Notes: a model not told the origin generated them from the letters alone. 64,000 bases of DNA from Icerya purchasi (GCA_039619475.1 CM077116.1:458861576-458925575); one strand, 5' to 3'. Counted from the stretch's first letter, positions 45,050 to 57,850 are shown. Numbers and translations: made by a program.

Positions 45050-46260
45050 GATTGATCTATGGAGAAGGCGTGTATTCTACGTGGAGTGTTTTACTAGAAA
45101 TCGATTTTCAAAAATATTTCCCGCGAATTATTGAAAACGTGTTTTCGTGTGATATTTTAGCAGCAGAAATAGTAGCCTCGCATTTCTTAAAATTTTCAGT
45201 TTCTAAAAAGAGTAACGCATCTAAAGTAGAATATTTGACGTAAAAATTGCCTCAACTGATTTCGCAGAGTTCTTATTAAAAAACTTATTTCGATAAAAAA
45301 ATAATAAAAGAAATAAGCAAACTTACAATCTTTAAATTTTTACGATTTTACATTTTTAAAAAATATAAATTCATCGATAATAATTATTCGTCAATCGAGT
45401 AAACTAGAAAGAAACTGTTACACGTATCGACGCCGTACATATCAATATGAAGAAAGGAGCAGAATGAACTGGCGCGCCTAAAATGTAAAAATTTACGCAA
45501 AACTATTTTCGCCATTCACACACATACACAATCTCAAAAATAAATATAAAAATAGGAGTACAACTTTTTATTATTAAAAGTAAAGAAAAACCGGCCGGCC
45601 AATGGGCTGAAAGTTCGATCAAAAAAAAACAAAAAAAAAAAAACAACTTTTGAATGACATTTGGATTCCAAATCGGTTCTATTTATTTTTTTTTTTTTTT
45701 TAATAGTGCCCGTAGTTTATTATTGTTGGTTTTTTTCATTCTTTTTTTTTTTTCTTTTTTTTAAATCCGTCATGTGGAAAATTATTGGCTAGATGAGCTA
45801 ATATTTCCTACAAACTTTTATCGACGTATAATTTGATTCTTTATGTGAGGAGGAAATTATTTCTTAATCGCTACGGACAAAAAAAGAAGTATCGGAGAAA
45901 CAGCTGATTTAAAAAGGAAAACGCGTAATTCATTATTTTGCATAAATGGACGTTTCCTTTCCGCCTTTGATATTAATTAGAGGACAAAAAGAAACTAACA
46001 GCTGTCTAAAAACTACTCTCGCTACTTCGAAACAGGTTGAGGACGAATGAAAATTTGGGAGAAAAAACTAAAAATTTAAGAAAAACAATAATATGATTTT
46101 GCGTTTAATTTAGTCGAATGGAAATGATTTTTAAATAGTACGAGAATATCCGTCATTCAAATTTATATTCGTATCTTTTTGGTAGCATTAGCTAAATTTA
46201 TTTTTATCGAAAACACGTTCGGCGCAGTGCAATGTAGATTTTAACTGTATTCATAAATTT
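45050..46260. other. No gene seen; oligo(A)/oligo(T) tracts
   Basis: A and T runs at about 45619-45643, 45687-45702 and 45741-45763 suggest old retroposon ends or simple sequence. No coding motif is visible. Confidence 0.4.
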
Positions 46261-46267
46261 ATAATAC

Positions 46268-46510
46268 GGTAGCGCGGTAGCCTAGTGGTTAAGGTGCTTG
46301 GCTACCAAATCAGAGCTCACCGAGACTTGTCTCGTTCCGGATCCAAGTCACTTCCAGGTCTGTACCTAATCTGAAATAGAATTGGGTACCAGAGAAATCT
46401 GGGAAGGTAAAGGCGGCCGAAAGAAAGGAACTGACCCAAGTATTCTCTTTAGATCCATTAGGACCATTATGGAAAGCCTAGCTTCAAAGTCCACGATACC
46501 TTATCGAGGG
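46268..46510 (+). repeat. tRNA-derived SINE
   Basis: GGTAGCGCGGTAGCCTAGTG then GTTAAGGTGCTTGGCTACCA forms a tRNA-like 5' head. It has a good A box (TAGCCTAGTGG) and a diverged B-box-like GTTCCGGATCC about 55 bp later. The head is followed by a unique-looking body through AAAGTCCACGATACCTTATC. Related heads occur at 28907 and, inverted, at 15372. No canonical cloverleaf or intact acceptor stem is present, so this is not a tRNA gene. Confidence 0.65.
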
Positions 46511-47099
46511 TATTTGCTTTACTTACTTATATTTTAATTGTGAAAATATACGCAGCTACCGTATTTTACACAATTCTTCGTTGGAACTGCTTACCACCGT
46601 TTCATTTATCATGTGAGAAATTTAACAAATTTTTGACGGGATTTAAATTTCAATCCCAGCAGCAATGAAGGTACTGAGATTTGCGTTAGTTTTAATTTGA
46701 AACTCAACGACGATTCCCCTGTTTCAGCGAACGTGCATCTATGTTAGAAATGTACATACAAGAAATCGTATTAAGTGACCGGCGATGATCGCTTTACAAC
46801 TGTTCATTTTCAAACAGAACTTTTAAAAAGAAAGTTCGCCTATTTACATCGCATCGAGCAATTGGAGCTTGTACTTTTCTCCGTTATTGGGGAAAAAACT
46901 CGATTGCAGGATGGTTTCGTATAAAAAAAAAATCTAGGATTTCAACAAAACATTCCGATGTTTTTTTTTGGTAGAAGAGAATTCAGTATAGTAATATTAA
47001 ACATTATTCTAGTATCGAAATTAAATTTTGCTGACGATAAACTTTAATTTCGAAAAGTGGCTTTGTACATTGTAAACCTGAACTTCACACAATCCCCGA

Positions 47100-48480
47100 C
47101 GCTCTGTCAATGGGATTTACTTTACTTTATTTACAATTAGAATGAATTCGCGGCTGATCAGTTAAAAAACCTTCTCGCACACTGAATAGCCACATGTCTC
47201 CTCACTAATGACGCTTCTTGTGTCTAGTTCTCTCGTTAGTTGCTGCGATAGTGCGAGATGATTCTTCGCGACATTTCCAAATTGCCACAATCTAGACGAA
47301 AAGGCGTAGCGGATCAGAGAGCCGGCTGGTATTATCGGTGCGTTAAAAAAGGGAAAACCGGGTGTACGATATTTCAGCGCGTCAGGTAATTCCGGTCTAA
47401 TTTTCATCGACAGTTATTGTCATTAGGATAGGGGGCAATTACCGAAGAGGAACATTAAGGTGCGAAGGAATGAGGAGAGAAGTGAAATAATGACGGAGCA
47501 GAGCGCCGAGATAAGAATCAGTGAGCCCTAAAAGAAGTTGATTCTTGGTTAAGTTCGCCGCTAGCTGCAAGACACGAGTACGGCACCTAAATGATCCGTG
47601 AAATAAAGTGCTACACGTCTGCGTTGTTAACAGTTGAACTCTCGTTGCTGCTTCGATGCTGCCGATAGTGCAAAAAGCGGAATTTGCGAGTTGTACGGCG
47701 ACCGCCGACGACCAGGTTCGGTCCATCAGTGCGCATGGCAGCCAGCAAGGGTGCCCTATAATAGGAGTGAAACGATATAGGGGACTGGTAGGGAGAGGCT
47801 GCTTCTTGGAAAGCGGAAAATAAATTAGAATTTATAACAATGTAATCAGTATTCAAACCCTCTTTCTTTCCTCCGCCCGTCCTGGCGCTGATAACAAGCC
47901 TCAGGCCACGCTAGACCGACTTCCAAACAATAGACACAGATAAACTAGATCGAGTTATCCTCCGTTTCCCTGATAAAAAAGGTAAATAAACTAGATAAAG
48001 GCGATGATTTTTTTCGCCCTCCTTCCGCCCCGACCTCGCCGTCGACCCGGCCGTCGCCCAATTGCTGCCGCAATTTCTCTATCGGTTCGACTGCTCCGAC
48101 TTATCTTCTTAAAATGACGCTTTATTACAATAAACGAGATTTAGTCGGATTACGTATAGAATTTTTTTCGGGATTTTTTCACTCATAAATCACTGCGCCG
48201 CTGGCTGGAGAGGATGATAAATTATCAGCGCGCGATATAAAGAAACCCATCGATAGGGACGAGAAGAGGCTCCTGCTCATCCGTCGTGAGACATTTTAAT
48301 ATTACCGGTAGCGTAATTTCGCGCAAGATAGATCATTTAGCCGTTCGGAGCACTCGTGTGAAAGAGAATTCGCAGAATAATTTTCGATAAAAAATCATGA
48401 ACACCGCGCGCTCGCATATTCGTCTGTCTATATCGGTTTTTCACGGTTCCTCGGATTGAAGAAAAATTCTAGTCTCAAAG
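47100..48480. other. GC-richer, apparently unique stretch
   Basis: The sequence is relatively CG-rich (for example CTCGCCGTCGACCCGGCC near 48038) and free of visible transposon motifs. Several short palindromic AT/GC blocks such as GATAAATTATCAGCGCGCGA occur near 48208. Frames at 47162-47856 overlap one another without motif. This is the best candidate here for conserved non-coding or regulatory host DNA, at low confidence. Confidence 0.3.
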
Positions 48481-49380
48481 TATCACAAGAAAAGAAAAGA
48501 AAAAACAATAAAGATTAATTTTAACTCGTAACAACCCCCGTTTAAATTACTGAAATATAATGAAACATCGACCGAGTCAATTTGTTAAATAAATATTTAT
48601 GAAAATAGCCGTGACGAAATATGGTTTTACTTTTTTCTATTGGAATATCCATAATTATCATTCAGTTTCAGAGTGTACTTTATGTTTGACGATGTTTACA
48701 ATTCGATTAATAAATTGTACTTCGGTGCCCCTAGCACGTTACTTCCGACTGTTAATCAAAATTGCACACATTTAAAACGTTTAGATAAAGTCGCGCGGAT
48801 ACAGGAAAATAACGTTTGCTTACAAGAATTAGAACATTCTCAAGCTACACTTAATAAACATACCCATATATACATATGAGAGATGTACATATATGTATAT
48901 AAATTTCGCACCTCGGAAAGGAAGCAAACATCTACACCCTCAGATACTTGATATTTTTATTCCAATTTGCTGTGTCATTTTTAAATTTTTTACTTTAGGT
49001 TTGTCAAACGAAATAAAAACAGGTTTATAAATATTACTTTTTCATTTTCACTTACAGTGATTTAAAAATGTAACAGGAAAACGTTACATAATTCACAACG
49101 GTTTTCTTGCATTATCTCCGGACTAAAATAATATAAACTCAGTCATTTGAACTCTGTCGAGGGGAAACACCCTGACCCCCGATGACTTATTAAAAAATTG
49201 ATTTTAACTGATTGCGTATCATTTCTGACGAAAAAAAAAAAAAACAAAAAAAAAAAAAAAAGCGAATTGAACGTAGCCAAAAAGTTAACAGATTTTGTAA
49301 AAAAAATTTCTTCCCAATCTCGGCGTAATAATACGTGTATCGAAGGAGAAATCCGATTTTTGATAATACCGAAAATAGCG
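48480..49380. other. No recognisable feature
   Basis: AT-rich DNA with an A-rich run at about 49229-49262. No gene or repeat is supported. Confidence 0.4.
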
Positions 49381-49384
49381 CCTA

Positions 49385-49445
49385 TTGGAATATTATATTT
49401 ATTCCGACATTTTTCGAAGCTTAAGGCTTCATCATCGCGGAATAT
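49385..49445 (-). repeat. Penelope-like terminal fragment with hairpin
   Basis: The minus strand reads GCGATGATGAAGCCTTAAGC then TTCGAAAAATGTCGGAATAA. GAAGC and GCTTC form a tight stem between a TGATGA-like box and GAAAA, resembling a degenerate hammerhead core or the related hairpin in Penelope terminal repeats. Geometry is not canonical. Confidence 0.4.
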
Positions 49446-49493
49446 TAAATCCGATTTTTACCTGGTTACAACTAAACTGATAGGATTGATTTT

Positions 49494-49700
49494 TAACCGA
49501 CTTCAAAAAAGGAGAAGGTATTCAATTCGACTGTTTTTTGTTTTTTTTTTTTATGTGTGTTACCACAGAACTTTCTTCTAGATGAACCGATTTTGATGAT
49601 TCTTCTTTTATTTGAAAGGTGGTGTTTGTCATGTGGTCCCATTTAAATTTGATCAAGGTCCGACCGGTAGTTTTTGAGTTATCCCTAATAATGTGGGAGA
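49494..49700 (+). repeat. Interspersed repeat beginning ACCGACTTCAAAAAAGGAG
   Basis: AACCGACTTCAAAAAAGGAG, then a T-rich run and GAACTTTCTTCTAGATGAAC and GACCGGTAGTTTTTGAGTTA, is a phrase I associate with a common insect interspersed repeat. The ACCGACTTCAA element recurs at 49912 and inverted at about 50258. Confidence 0.45.
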
Positions 49701-49872
49701 TTGAAGCTTTTTGGATGCTTTTCATTCATGATTGTTTTCACCGTCGGATTAGATTTTTGACTTAAAATACTATAAATTTGCCAAATTACCATGGAAATGT
49801 AGCTTTTGGTGTTTTTACCGTGGAAATAAATGTTTTAATTTAATTGAATAAAAATGCACTAAAAAGTAAAAA

Positions 49873-50296
49873 ATAAAATGCTTTTTTACAAAAAATAAAT
49901 ACCGACTTCAAGGTTTATTATAAAAATTTAAAAATGCACTAAAAAGTAAAAAATAATTACTCCCGATAAAATATGTATATCAGAGTGATATAACACTTAA
50001 GTGGTAATATCGTAATTCTTATACAACATTAATTTTTTGGAGTTGGCATCAAATTCGTATTAAAAGAATAATTAAAAACTGCATTAAATGTTGATTAAAT
50101 TGTTCCTAACATAAATTTAATTTCAACTCCAAAAATTTAATGTTGTATAAGAATTACAATATCACCACTTAAGTGTTATATCAGTCTGATATATATATTT
50201 TATCGGGAGTAATTATTTTTTACTTTTTAGTGCATTTTTAAATTTTTATAATAAACCTTGAAGTCGGTATTTATTTTTTGTAAAAAAGCATTTTAT
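49873..50296. repeat. Large palindrome, arms about 173 bp
   Basis: The arms 49873-50047 and 50124-50296 are near-exact reverse complements with a 76-bp spacer. Both include CACTTAAGTG-containing segments and ATACCGACTTCAAGG or its complement. No coding sequence. It is a foldback or MITE derivative, possibly linked to the repeat just upstream. Confidence 0.85.
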
Positions 50297-50689
50297 ATAC
50301 GTAACTTTTAACAGCGATAAATCGGCCATTTTTGTTTTTGCGAAAATGGCTTCCCTAAAGTGCTCGAAACAACACTGCTGTTTATAAATGACTTTCTTCG
50401 TGCTCGACCTCTCAAAATTGAACTGATTTTCCGGATTAGCGCCATTTTTGTTAATTCAACAGTAATGAGTGTTAGTAGAAAAACGATTCTTTCTCGAAAA
50501 GTGAACCTTTTTTTTTTTTTTCAACTCCTATTTTCGGAGGAGGAAACACAGCCTCAGTTACTTGAAACCGTATATTTGCAGTTAAACGATCTGAAAGCGA
50601 TTATCAGCTGGTCGCAAGAAAAGAAGAATTTTTTTTCCGAATATTCAGAATGTAGATGAATAACCCCTATTTGATAAAATTTATAAATA

Positions 50690-51065
50690 TAAAATAAAAT
50701 AAATAAATTCCCCTTAATATCGAACAAAAGTAAGTATTAAATTACTCGAATAAATTCAAATTAAAATATCTCAATTTTAAAAACAGTTTTTTTTTTTTTC
50801 GGGCGTAGCTCATCATCAACTAACAACAACACTCCATTCGAACTTATTTCTTTTTTTTAAGGAATTTATTTTATATTTAAAAAATATTCACAAACGCAGT
50901 GTGTCGTTAGTTTTAATGAGTGTACTACTCTATGTTGTTAGTTGATGATACCCGAAAAAAAGACCCGTTTCTAAAATTGACGTATTTTAATCTGAACTTA
51001 TTAAAGTAATTTAGTACTTATGTTTTATGACGGGGAATTTATTTATTTTATATTTACATTCCGGA
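50690..51065. repeat. Palindrome of the CATCATCAGC foldback family
   Basis: The left arm (about 50690-50835) and right arm (about 50935-51065) are imperfect reverse complements, each ending in AAATAAATAAATTCCCC at the outside. Inner parts read on the minus strand GTTGATGATGAGCTACGCCC then GAAAA (left arm), and on the plus strand GTTGATGATACCCGAAAA (right arm). The same layout appears at 59.4-60.1 kb. Confidence 0.75.
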
Positions 51066-51069
51066 TGTA

Positions 51070-53570
51070 TCTAGGCGCACATTAATTAAATTATCCTCAA
51101 TTTTCAACTGGGAATTTAAAATCCTCTATTGCATATTTAATTTATACTACTTCGGTTAGAGTAATAGCGAGATATCGGTGTAATAGAAATTTCGAAACTT
51201 TTTGTCGTGTAACGTAAAATATGCAATAATACCGTTTCACTAAGAGGAGTCAATTGAAACGCAAAATTCTTTATTCGGTTTTTTTTTTTCTAGTTTGTCC
51301 AATTTGAACTATATTGCCTTTACGTAACTTAGTGGTACTCTCAGATATCTGAGCCTGTTTAGTGATGTATTACGTTGTAACTTCAGTAATATTTGGATTT
51401 GCGCTGTTATTTAGTAGTTCTGCTCTCGTGTTTAAATTAGATACTGTTTTCCATTTCGACTTATCTGAGGATTGTGCCCGGGACTCCTGGCCACAAACTT
51501 AGCATATGGAAAAATGAATACTACATGCGTATTCTTCTTTTTTTGTTTTTTTTTTGCGCGATGATCGCTTAATATTTAATTACGTAAAAACGCGATCGAA
51601 GGAAGATTTTGAAATAAAATTGAGACGGAAATTTTTAATAGTATAATTTTAAATATCTATCTTACCGACTTAAGCTTAAATGAAACGGAATTCCCAAAAG
51701 GAAAATAATATTCAGCATTTTATCTGTTGCAGTAAAAATCACTGACAATTTCTGATGTAATTTTAAGGTTTTTTGTTAGATTAGGCGTTATGTTACAAAA
51801 TTAAACCGGAGATTTCACAGAAATTTGTAAAGATCTTCTCATACAACGAATATTATCGCTAAAGACTCTCCTGACTTTGGCCCGGTTATCTAATTCACAC
51901 ACGTTACACAAGTGAAAATCAGTATTTTTTACCATTTTACACGAAAAGGACAATCTATACGTGTATGTTTTTTTAGTTTGCCGCTGCTAAATTTAGTATT
52001 ATTAATTGAAGTACGACGCGAAATACATATATCTTTTCTACGAGGTGGTATTTAAAATTTTTTTTGAATCTCCTTAAACTGTTCATATACCGAACAATTT
52101 TTTGCAGTTATCATTCTTAGTATTAGAGCTACGTAACAAACATCCGCCGATGGTATCATCGCCTTTCAAAGGCCGTTTTAAAGGACAGTTTGATCCGTTA
52201 ATTTAGTATTATTATTAGAAGGGGCGCTAAAGTTTCAAATAAATCACGATATTCTCCAGATTGCGTACTTTGCCGCCGTGTGTGCGACTGGCAATTGCAA
52301 CAATTTATTTTATTTGACCGGGATTATTAAAAAAGAATACGAACCGCGATGCATTCGGCGAATATAAGTCGGCAATTTAGTCTCAGCAGTGGCAATGCTT
52401 AACGAATTCACTGCAACAGCTGTTCAAAATTGTTTCGAAGGAAGCAGATGCGCCCTTCATAAATAACTTTTTCACACATTACTTTTACCGTTTTAATTCG
52501 CCGTTAATTCTTTGAATATTTTTTAATTCGTAATTAAACCACACTTGTCTCTCTCTCTCTGTAAAAAATTATTTCAATTTCGTTTATTTTTAGCAGTTGA
52601 AAATTTCTCCAAACTAAACGAAGCAACCCGAGCAAGGAGTAAAAAAACGTGTTCAACGTAAGTGTTCGCTGAAATAAAGACTATCATTCCCTTTGCACTA
52701 AACAATTACAAATATATGTATATGGAAACAAATTTTTATTTACTTCATTTTATAGTAGTGTATATGTAAAAAAAAAAAAAAATTAAGAAGAATTTCAACA
52801 AACGAATTAGGACTTTTAAGAAGGATTTTAAGACCCGACAAGGCCGAAGAATTATAGAATAAATGGAGAATTTTAAAATTATATTCCAAGTAAAAATTGC
52901 AGAATCAAATATTTGCAAGTCTACAAAAATAAAACACGCGGTAAGTAGCGGTTTAAGTTTTTTGTCTTGGAGAATGTCCAGAATTATACATAAAATATAC
53001 TTCTATTGATACGGACTCGGTACGTATATTTTCTTGTGTTGGTGGTGTTCTCACCGAGTAGCATTGAACTGCGAAAAGAAACGAAATCTTGTAATGAGAA
53101 TCTTTTGTTTTGTTATCAGTTTTAATCTTTTTTCGTTTCTAATCGCGTCGGTCTGCTAGGCGGTTAATTGTTCAGTTTTTATCGTCGCTCGGTTGATAAT
53201 TGATCGTCGATTGTCCGTTTACTGTTTACCGCGTCGCATGTCGTCAGAGTTTTATTATCACGGCGAATGTTTAAATTTCTTTCGGTATAATTATTATTTT
53301 CGCATTCTTTTTTACGCAGTCATTTTTTCCTTGCGTCATATGTATTTTACTTCGCTTTTTCGTGTATTCTAGCCGCGCGTAATAGTCGGAATATATAATC
53401 GGTGTTATTTTATTTATTTTTGTCTGCTCGCGTAACGAGTCATAAGTGAATCGCCAGAGAGACACGGTGAGTGGCGGAGTGGTAATACTCGTTATTTTAT
53501 TTATTTTAATTTTTGTTTTAGTATTCATTTTTAAATGTTTTTTTAATTCTCCGTAAGTCGAGAAGGCAGA
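51070..53570. other. No gene seen; short CT run at 52548-52560
   Basis: The DNA is AT-rich. The frame at 53271-53528 has no recognised motif. I cannot assign any function. Confidence 0.4.
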
Positions 53571-53573
53571 ATC

Positions 53574-53574
53574 G

Positions 53575-53602
<28 letters not shown>
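53574..53602. repeat. TA microsatellite
   Basis: Thirteen or so uninterrupted TA dinucleotides directly upstream of the LINE RT remnant. Confidence 0.9.
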
Positions 53603-53605
<3 letters not shown>

Positions 53606-53629
53606 TTTATATGTAGAATAACTAGATCA

Positions 53630-54390
53630 TAAAATTGGCGAATATCAGGTAGTTTCCACCTTGGTCGGTCGTGTACCGAACAAATTTTCAATCTGGCAGA
53701 ACGCTGAAACACAGAGCAACCAGAAATGCTCCTATAACTTATGCATTCGTGGATTTCAAGGAAGCCTATGATTCTATTAACCAACCCATTTCTGTTCAAT
53801 ATTTTAGAAGAGTAGGGACTAGGTTTTAAAATATTACGACTAATTAAACAGACATTAACAGGCATTACCGGAAAAATTTCTGAACAAAACTCAAAAACAC
53901 CAAGAAGACGGACTATCCCTCTACTCCTTTTCAACATAGTTCCGGATAAAGTCATCAGCGAATGGGAATAAAAACGGAGAGCACTGAAAATCAATACGAT
54001 TTACAATGTTCAAAAACCGAACAGAAATTATAGGTAAACTCGCGGATAATGAAATAACAGCAATGAAACAGAGGTGCTCATAGAATGTGCCCAATAGTCG
54101 TCGTACAGAAATATTTTCAAAAGACGAAATAAAAATTGAATAAAAAACATTGGCAAATAAACAGAGTCACATATTTTAAAAATATTTAGACGCGAACTCA
54201 TAGAACCGCAGGAGCAGAAAAGATTACGCAGAAGACCCGATTAGAAACAATACAAAAGGGTATACCGTCTAACGTATAGTATTAACAACGAAAAATGCAT
54301 GTCCATATATACAAAGATTAAACAAATATCACACTGATTCGATACGCGCTATGATAAACATAAATATCCAAATAGAGTCGCACAAACGAA
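53630..54390 (+). pseudogene. LINE reverse transcriptase remnant
   Basis: Across several frames it reads GEYQGSFHLGRSCTEQIFNL, then FVDFKEAYDSIN (RT motif A with the catalytic Asp, about 53748-53781), LRLIKQTLTGI, a degenerate motif B ending PLLLFNIV and KVISEW. The YADD region is missing or unrecognisable. Downstream pieces (EIFSKDEIKIE, ITQKTRLETIQK) fit the thumb. Many stops are present. The GRSCTEQIF and FVDFKKAYDS phrases mark a class of insect endonuclease-RT LINEs. Confidence 0.72.
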
Positions 54391-54399
54391 CAAAATATA

Positions 54400-56750
54400 A
54401 TACGCAATAACGAGAAAAACGTTTAACCGGCCCGACTAGATCCTGTAGGTCCCGATGAGGTTCCGTTTCCAAAAACCGGATATTGCTTCAGCTTCTGAAC
54501 GCTCAAGGTATCGTCGCTGGCTGATGCGCTACGGCTATTTGCAGCCTCAGCGATGCAACATTCGGCCTTTACCGTTTCCTTTTTACGCTTTCTTTTGTTC
54601 CGATGTTTCCGTGGGTGGTTTTCTTATTATTACTTTTCTTTTTTCTTTCTCCTTTTGACTAGAAAATTGCGAAACCTAAGATATACGCTAAAATCTGACT
54701 AGACATGCCGCGGCGATCGACTTACATATATCGGCTATTACCGCGACCAGACTCAATTGCCGATTAGCAAGAAGTGAGAATAACAATCGTGTTTGCCTGC
54801 TTCATTGCCGATTCTTAATCGCTAAATGCCATTTTCCCCATCAGGCCTTATCGCGATACCGATTATTCCCTTTGTTCTCTAAAGAGACCGCCAGTTGATC
54901 AGCCCTGCTTCTTCATTTATATAAATGGGATTTCTTATGCTTAATATTTATTTCCGGTAAATCAAATTACTATTTTTCCCATCTACTACCATCATATAGC
55001 ACAACCCGATACATTGTAAACGCGACACATTATACCAGTTCTCGAGCTTTCGTTCACCTTTATCAGCAGTTGGAGACACGCAATGCATTCGCGTAACCAT
55101 AATTAGTATTGACTTCCAGCATCGCTATGATTAAAATCCGTCACTGCATCAAGATACACTCGTTGATATTGTAATCGGCATATAATTGTTGCGATTTCGT
55201 TAGTTGTATTCCTCGCGTGCTCCATATTTTTGTGCTCTCATTCTTTAGTCGTGAAATATCGCCAAGACTGAGTGTACCAGTAGTTGGACACATTTTATTT
55301 CAGCTACCGCGTTATTATGACTTTGCTCGTTTCATAGTGATTCTCGTTTCTTTCCCAACAGCTGAATTTTATCGTGCGCTGCAGAGTCATCAGTGGTAAA
55401 ATTCTTGGCAGCGTTTGATTTTTCGAGATCTGATTCGAACTGAAGGCATTAACTTGCCGTTTCCGGTCATTACTAGTTTTAGGCAAAAAGCACTGCAGCG
55501 GTTTCCCGTTTTCTATTGCGAAGTTTCCAATTAGGGTTTTCTCCCTTAAACGACAGATCCGGAGTTCTAGATACGTTCAACACGAGTCTCTTAAACTGTT
55601 TATCCAATAGTTACTTATTTTCCCAGGCCAGGTTATGTTTGATTACAGTATTTATTCCTTTAGTACATGGTAAGAGAACACAGTACTAAGCTGTATCGGC
55701 TCGCACCACGTAGACGTGCAAAAGTTCTTTGACTTGTTGTTCGTTTCGTTTGTTGTTCACCGACAACTGCACAACACGTGTACACTAATGAAAGTAAAGA
55801 TTTCTCTAATGCAAAAATGATTTCAAGTGTGACAAACCTAAAAGCAAATTGTCCGGAACCAGCGATCAGGTCGATTTAAAAAATAAAAAAATAAATTTAA
55901 ATAAGAAAGGTTAAAAACTTAGTAGATCGACTCGTGATAGTATGAAAGGTAATAACGCGAACCGAGCTTTGAAGCATTGAAGCTGACAATTGAAACTGGA
56001 TTATCCGGACTGGTTAATTTCAAATTTACCACGAGTAAATTTAATTTCGGTTATTCATTTTTTTTATTTCATATTCTTCATTGGTGTAAAACGTTATTAT
56101 TACAGTTGACTATACGTTTTTTTCTAGGTTTCTTTCGTGTTTTTTTTTTTTTTTTCTTTAAAATTTTTGCCGTGTCTAGAAATTGGTCTAGTCGGGTAAT
56201 TTTTCGAAAAAAATTCTTTGTATAACGGTATTTCACCTGTTGCTTTTAAACAAATTGTGCCGACCAAACGACTGAAAACCGTTAATTCATTATTTCGCAA
56301 GTAAACTGGTTGCTAACTTCGCAAGTGTTGTTGTAATACTGCAATGATTATTAGTAGCCGAGAGTGTCTGACGACCGAACTTTACCCCGGTTAATTCCAA
56401 ACTTGCAGATCAGTCAAAGTATATTTTCACAAAAACATTTAAAATAGAGCGATAATATGCGCGAAATTCGAAAGTTACAATTGCACATTACTCTACTTTT
56501 CGATTTTGAAATAGTGTATTTTAATTTTCGTAATAGTAATTAAAATCGCCATGTGAATATCGTGAACAAATTTATTTCATCACGAAGTTATTCTATTTTA
56601 TTTTATTCTATTTTTTTCTTTTTTTTAAGTTATTCTATTTAACACGGTAAATAAACGAAAATTGTTAAATTCACTTTTTATTAAACTCAAACTAGACGAA
56701 GGATGGACCAAAACAAGCACAACTACTCTCCGTACGGAGTATGGACGTTA
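54400..56750. other. No recognisable feature
   Basis: Mixed-composition DNA with only short open frames. It contains T runs near 56143 and 56611. No motif is visible. Confidence 0.4.
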
Positions 56751-56759
56751 TCTAGCGGT

Positions 56760-57140
56760 GTCAAAAAACCAGTGAAACATGAAGTTGATTCTTTTTCCGA
56801 CTGCAGAATAAGCGCAGAACGAGCGCCATTATAGCAATACGAATCGAGATACAGCCGTGTAAATGGAGTGTAGTTAAAATTCGCATACAGACTAAGAAAT
56901 TTTGAATAAAAAATTGTTTAGTCGCTGACAGATTCGTCGTCATCAGGCTCCTTCTCAAAATATCGACCGTTCTTCGCAATACACTTACGCATCCTTTCGG
57001 GCCACTTTTCGAAAAAAGGATTAGTACAGGTGTTTCACGGCCATCGGTAAACGCTTTATGCCATCGCAATATTGTGACCTTTTTTAAACTTTCCGTACCG
57101 TATACAGTTGAGATTTCTCGAACGTTGTCCATCATCCGAG
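56760..57140 (-). pseudogene. Internally deleted mariner-type transposase
   Basis: On the minus strand the frame from about 57135 reads NVREISTVYGTESLKKVTIL then RWHKAFTDGRE, resembling the N-terminal helix-turn-helix of SETMAR-like mariner transposases. Another frame then jumps to NPFFEKWPERMRKCIAKNGR and YFEK (about 56950-57025), the usual C-terminus. The catalytic domain is deleted. Terminal inverted repeats were not delimited. Confidence 0.6.
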
Positions 57141-57149
57141 ATTTGGCCC

Positions 57150-57450
57150 GCCCTTTGTAAGTTTGATCACTGACATGACTCCTAGACAGATCGATTATTT
57201 CCCGATCTTAAAACTTCCTACTAATTCGTGAATTTGACGTTGTTTAACTCGGTTACATAGTTTTACACAAGAATTTCTCTTTTATTTAATAATACACATA
57301 ATAACCGAGTTTAGCTTGGAATTGAACATGTAAATAAATCAACATATTAAAAAGTTTCACAAGTAGTCAAACATTTAGTATGTATACGAAAGTTATACCT
57401 TTTTTACGTTATTCGTTAATATTCCTCGTTGTCATCATCATCATAGTGCC
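57150..57450. other. No recognisable feature
   Basis: Short AT-rich gap between the mariner remnant and the LINE tail. Confidence 0.4.
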
Positions 57451-57454
57451 ATAC

Positions 57455-57850
57455 ACATCGAAGAGCGTAGGCGATCACTAATCTGACAATCAGATTTTAC
57501 GCTTTCTTGCGTCCGTCAGTAATCGTTGTAGGGAAGACACGTGTTAGTCCAGTTTTTAATATTTTACAGCTTATCTATCCTCCTTCTCGCAGGACTTCTC
57601 GTCCCTTCCATCTGTATCTGTATAATTTCCAATTTTTTACCTCTTACAATATGGTTAAAGTATGACAGAGACATTTCTCCGCATAATGTAATTTTTTAGT
57701 AGTCTCGGTCTGTACCAGCTTTTTTTAAAACATCTTTGTTTAACATTTCCACCGTAGTCTAAGGTACCCTCAACACTCTCCGATAGAGCCACATTTCCGT
57801 AGCCTCATATCTATCGAATTGCTTTTTATTTAAAGGCATAGCCTAAATGC
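57455..57850 (-). pseudogene. LINE C-terminal (thumb) remnant
   Basis: The minus strand reads FDRYEATEMWLYRRVLRVP, then VEMLNKDVLKKAG, YFNHIVRGKKLEIIQIQMEG and ARRRIDKL and NIKNWT. This is collinear with the conserved tail of insect endonuclease-RT LINEs (EMWxxRRxLRxxW, GHIxRxxKxEll, GRRRxxWLxNLRxW). Stop codons occur where Trp is expected, consistent with G-to-A decay. Confidence 0.75.

Noticed and set aside
46268..46345. A functional tRNA gene
   Set aside because: The A box is good but the B box is diverged and the acceptor stem does not close. Related heads elsewhere identify a SINE.
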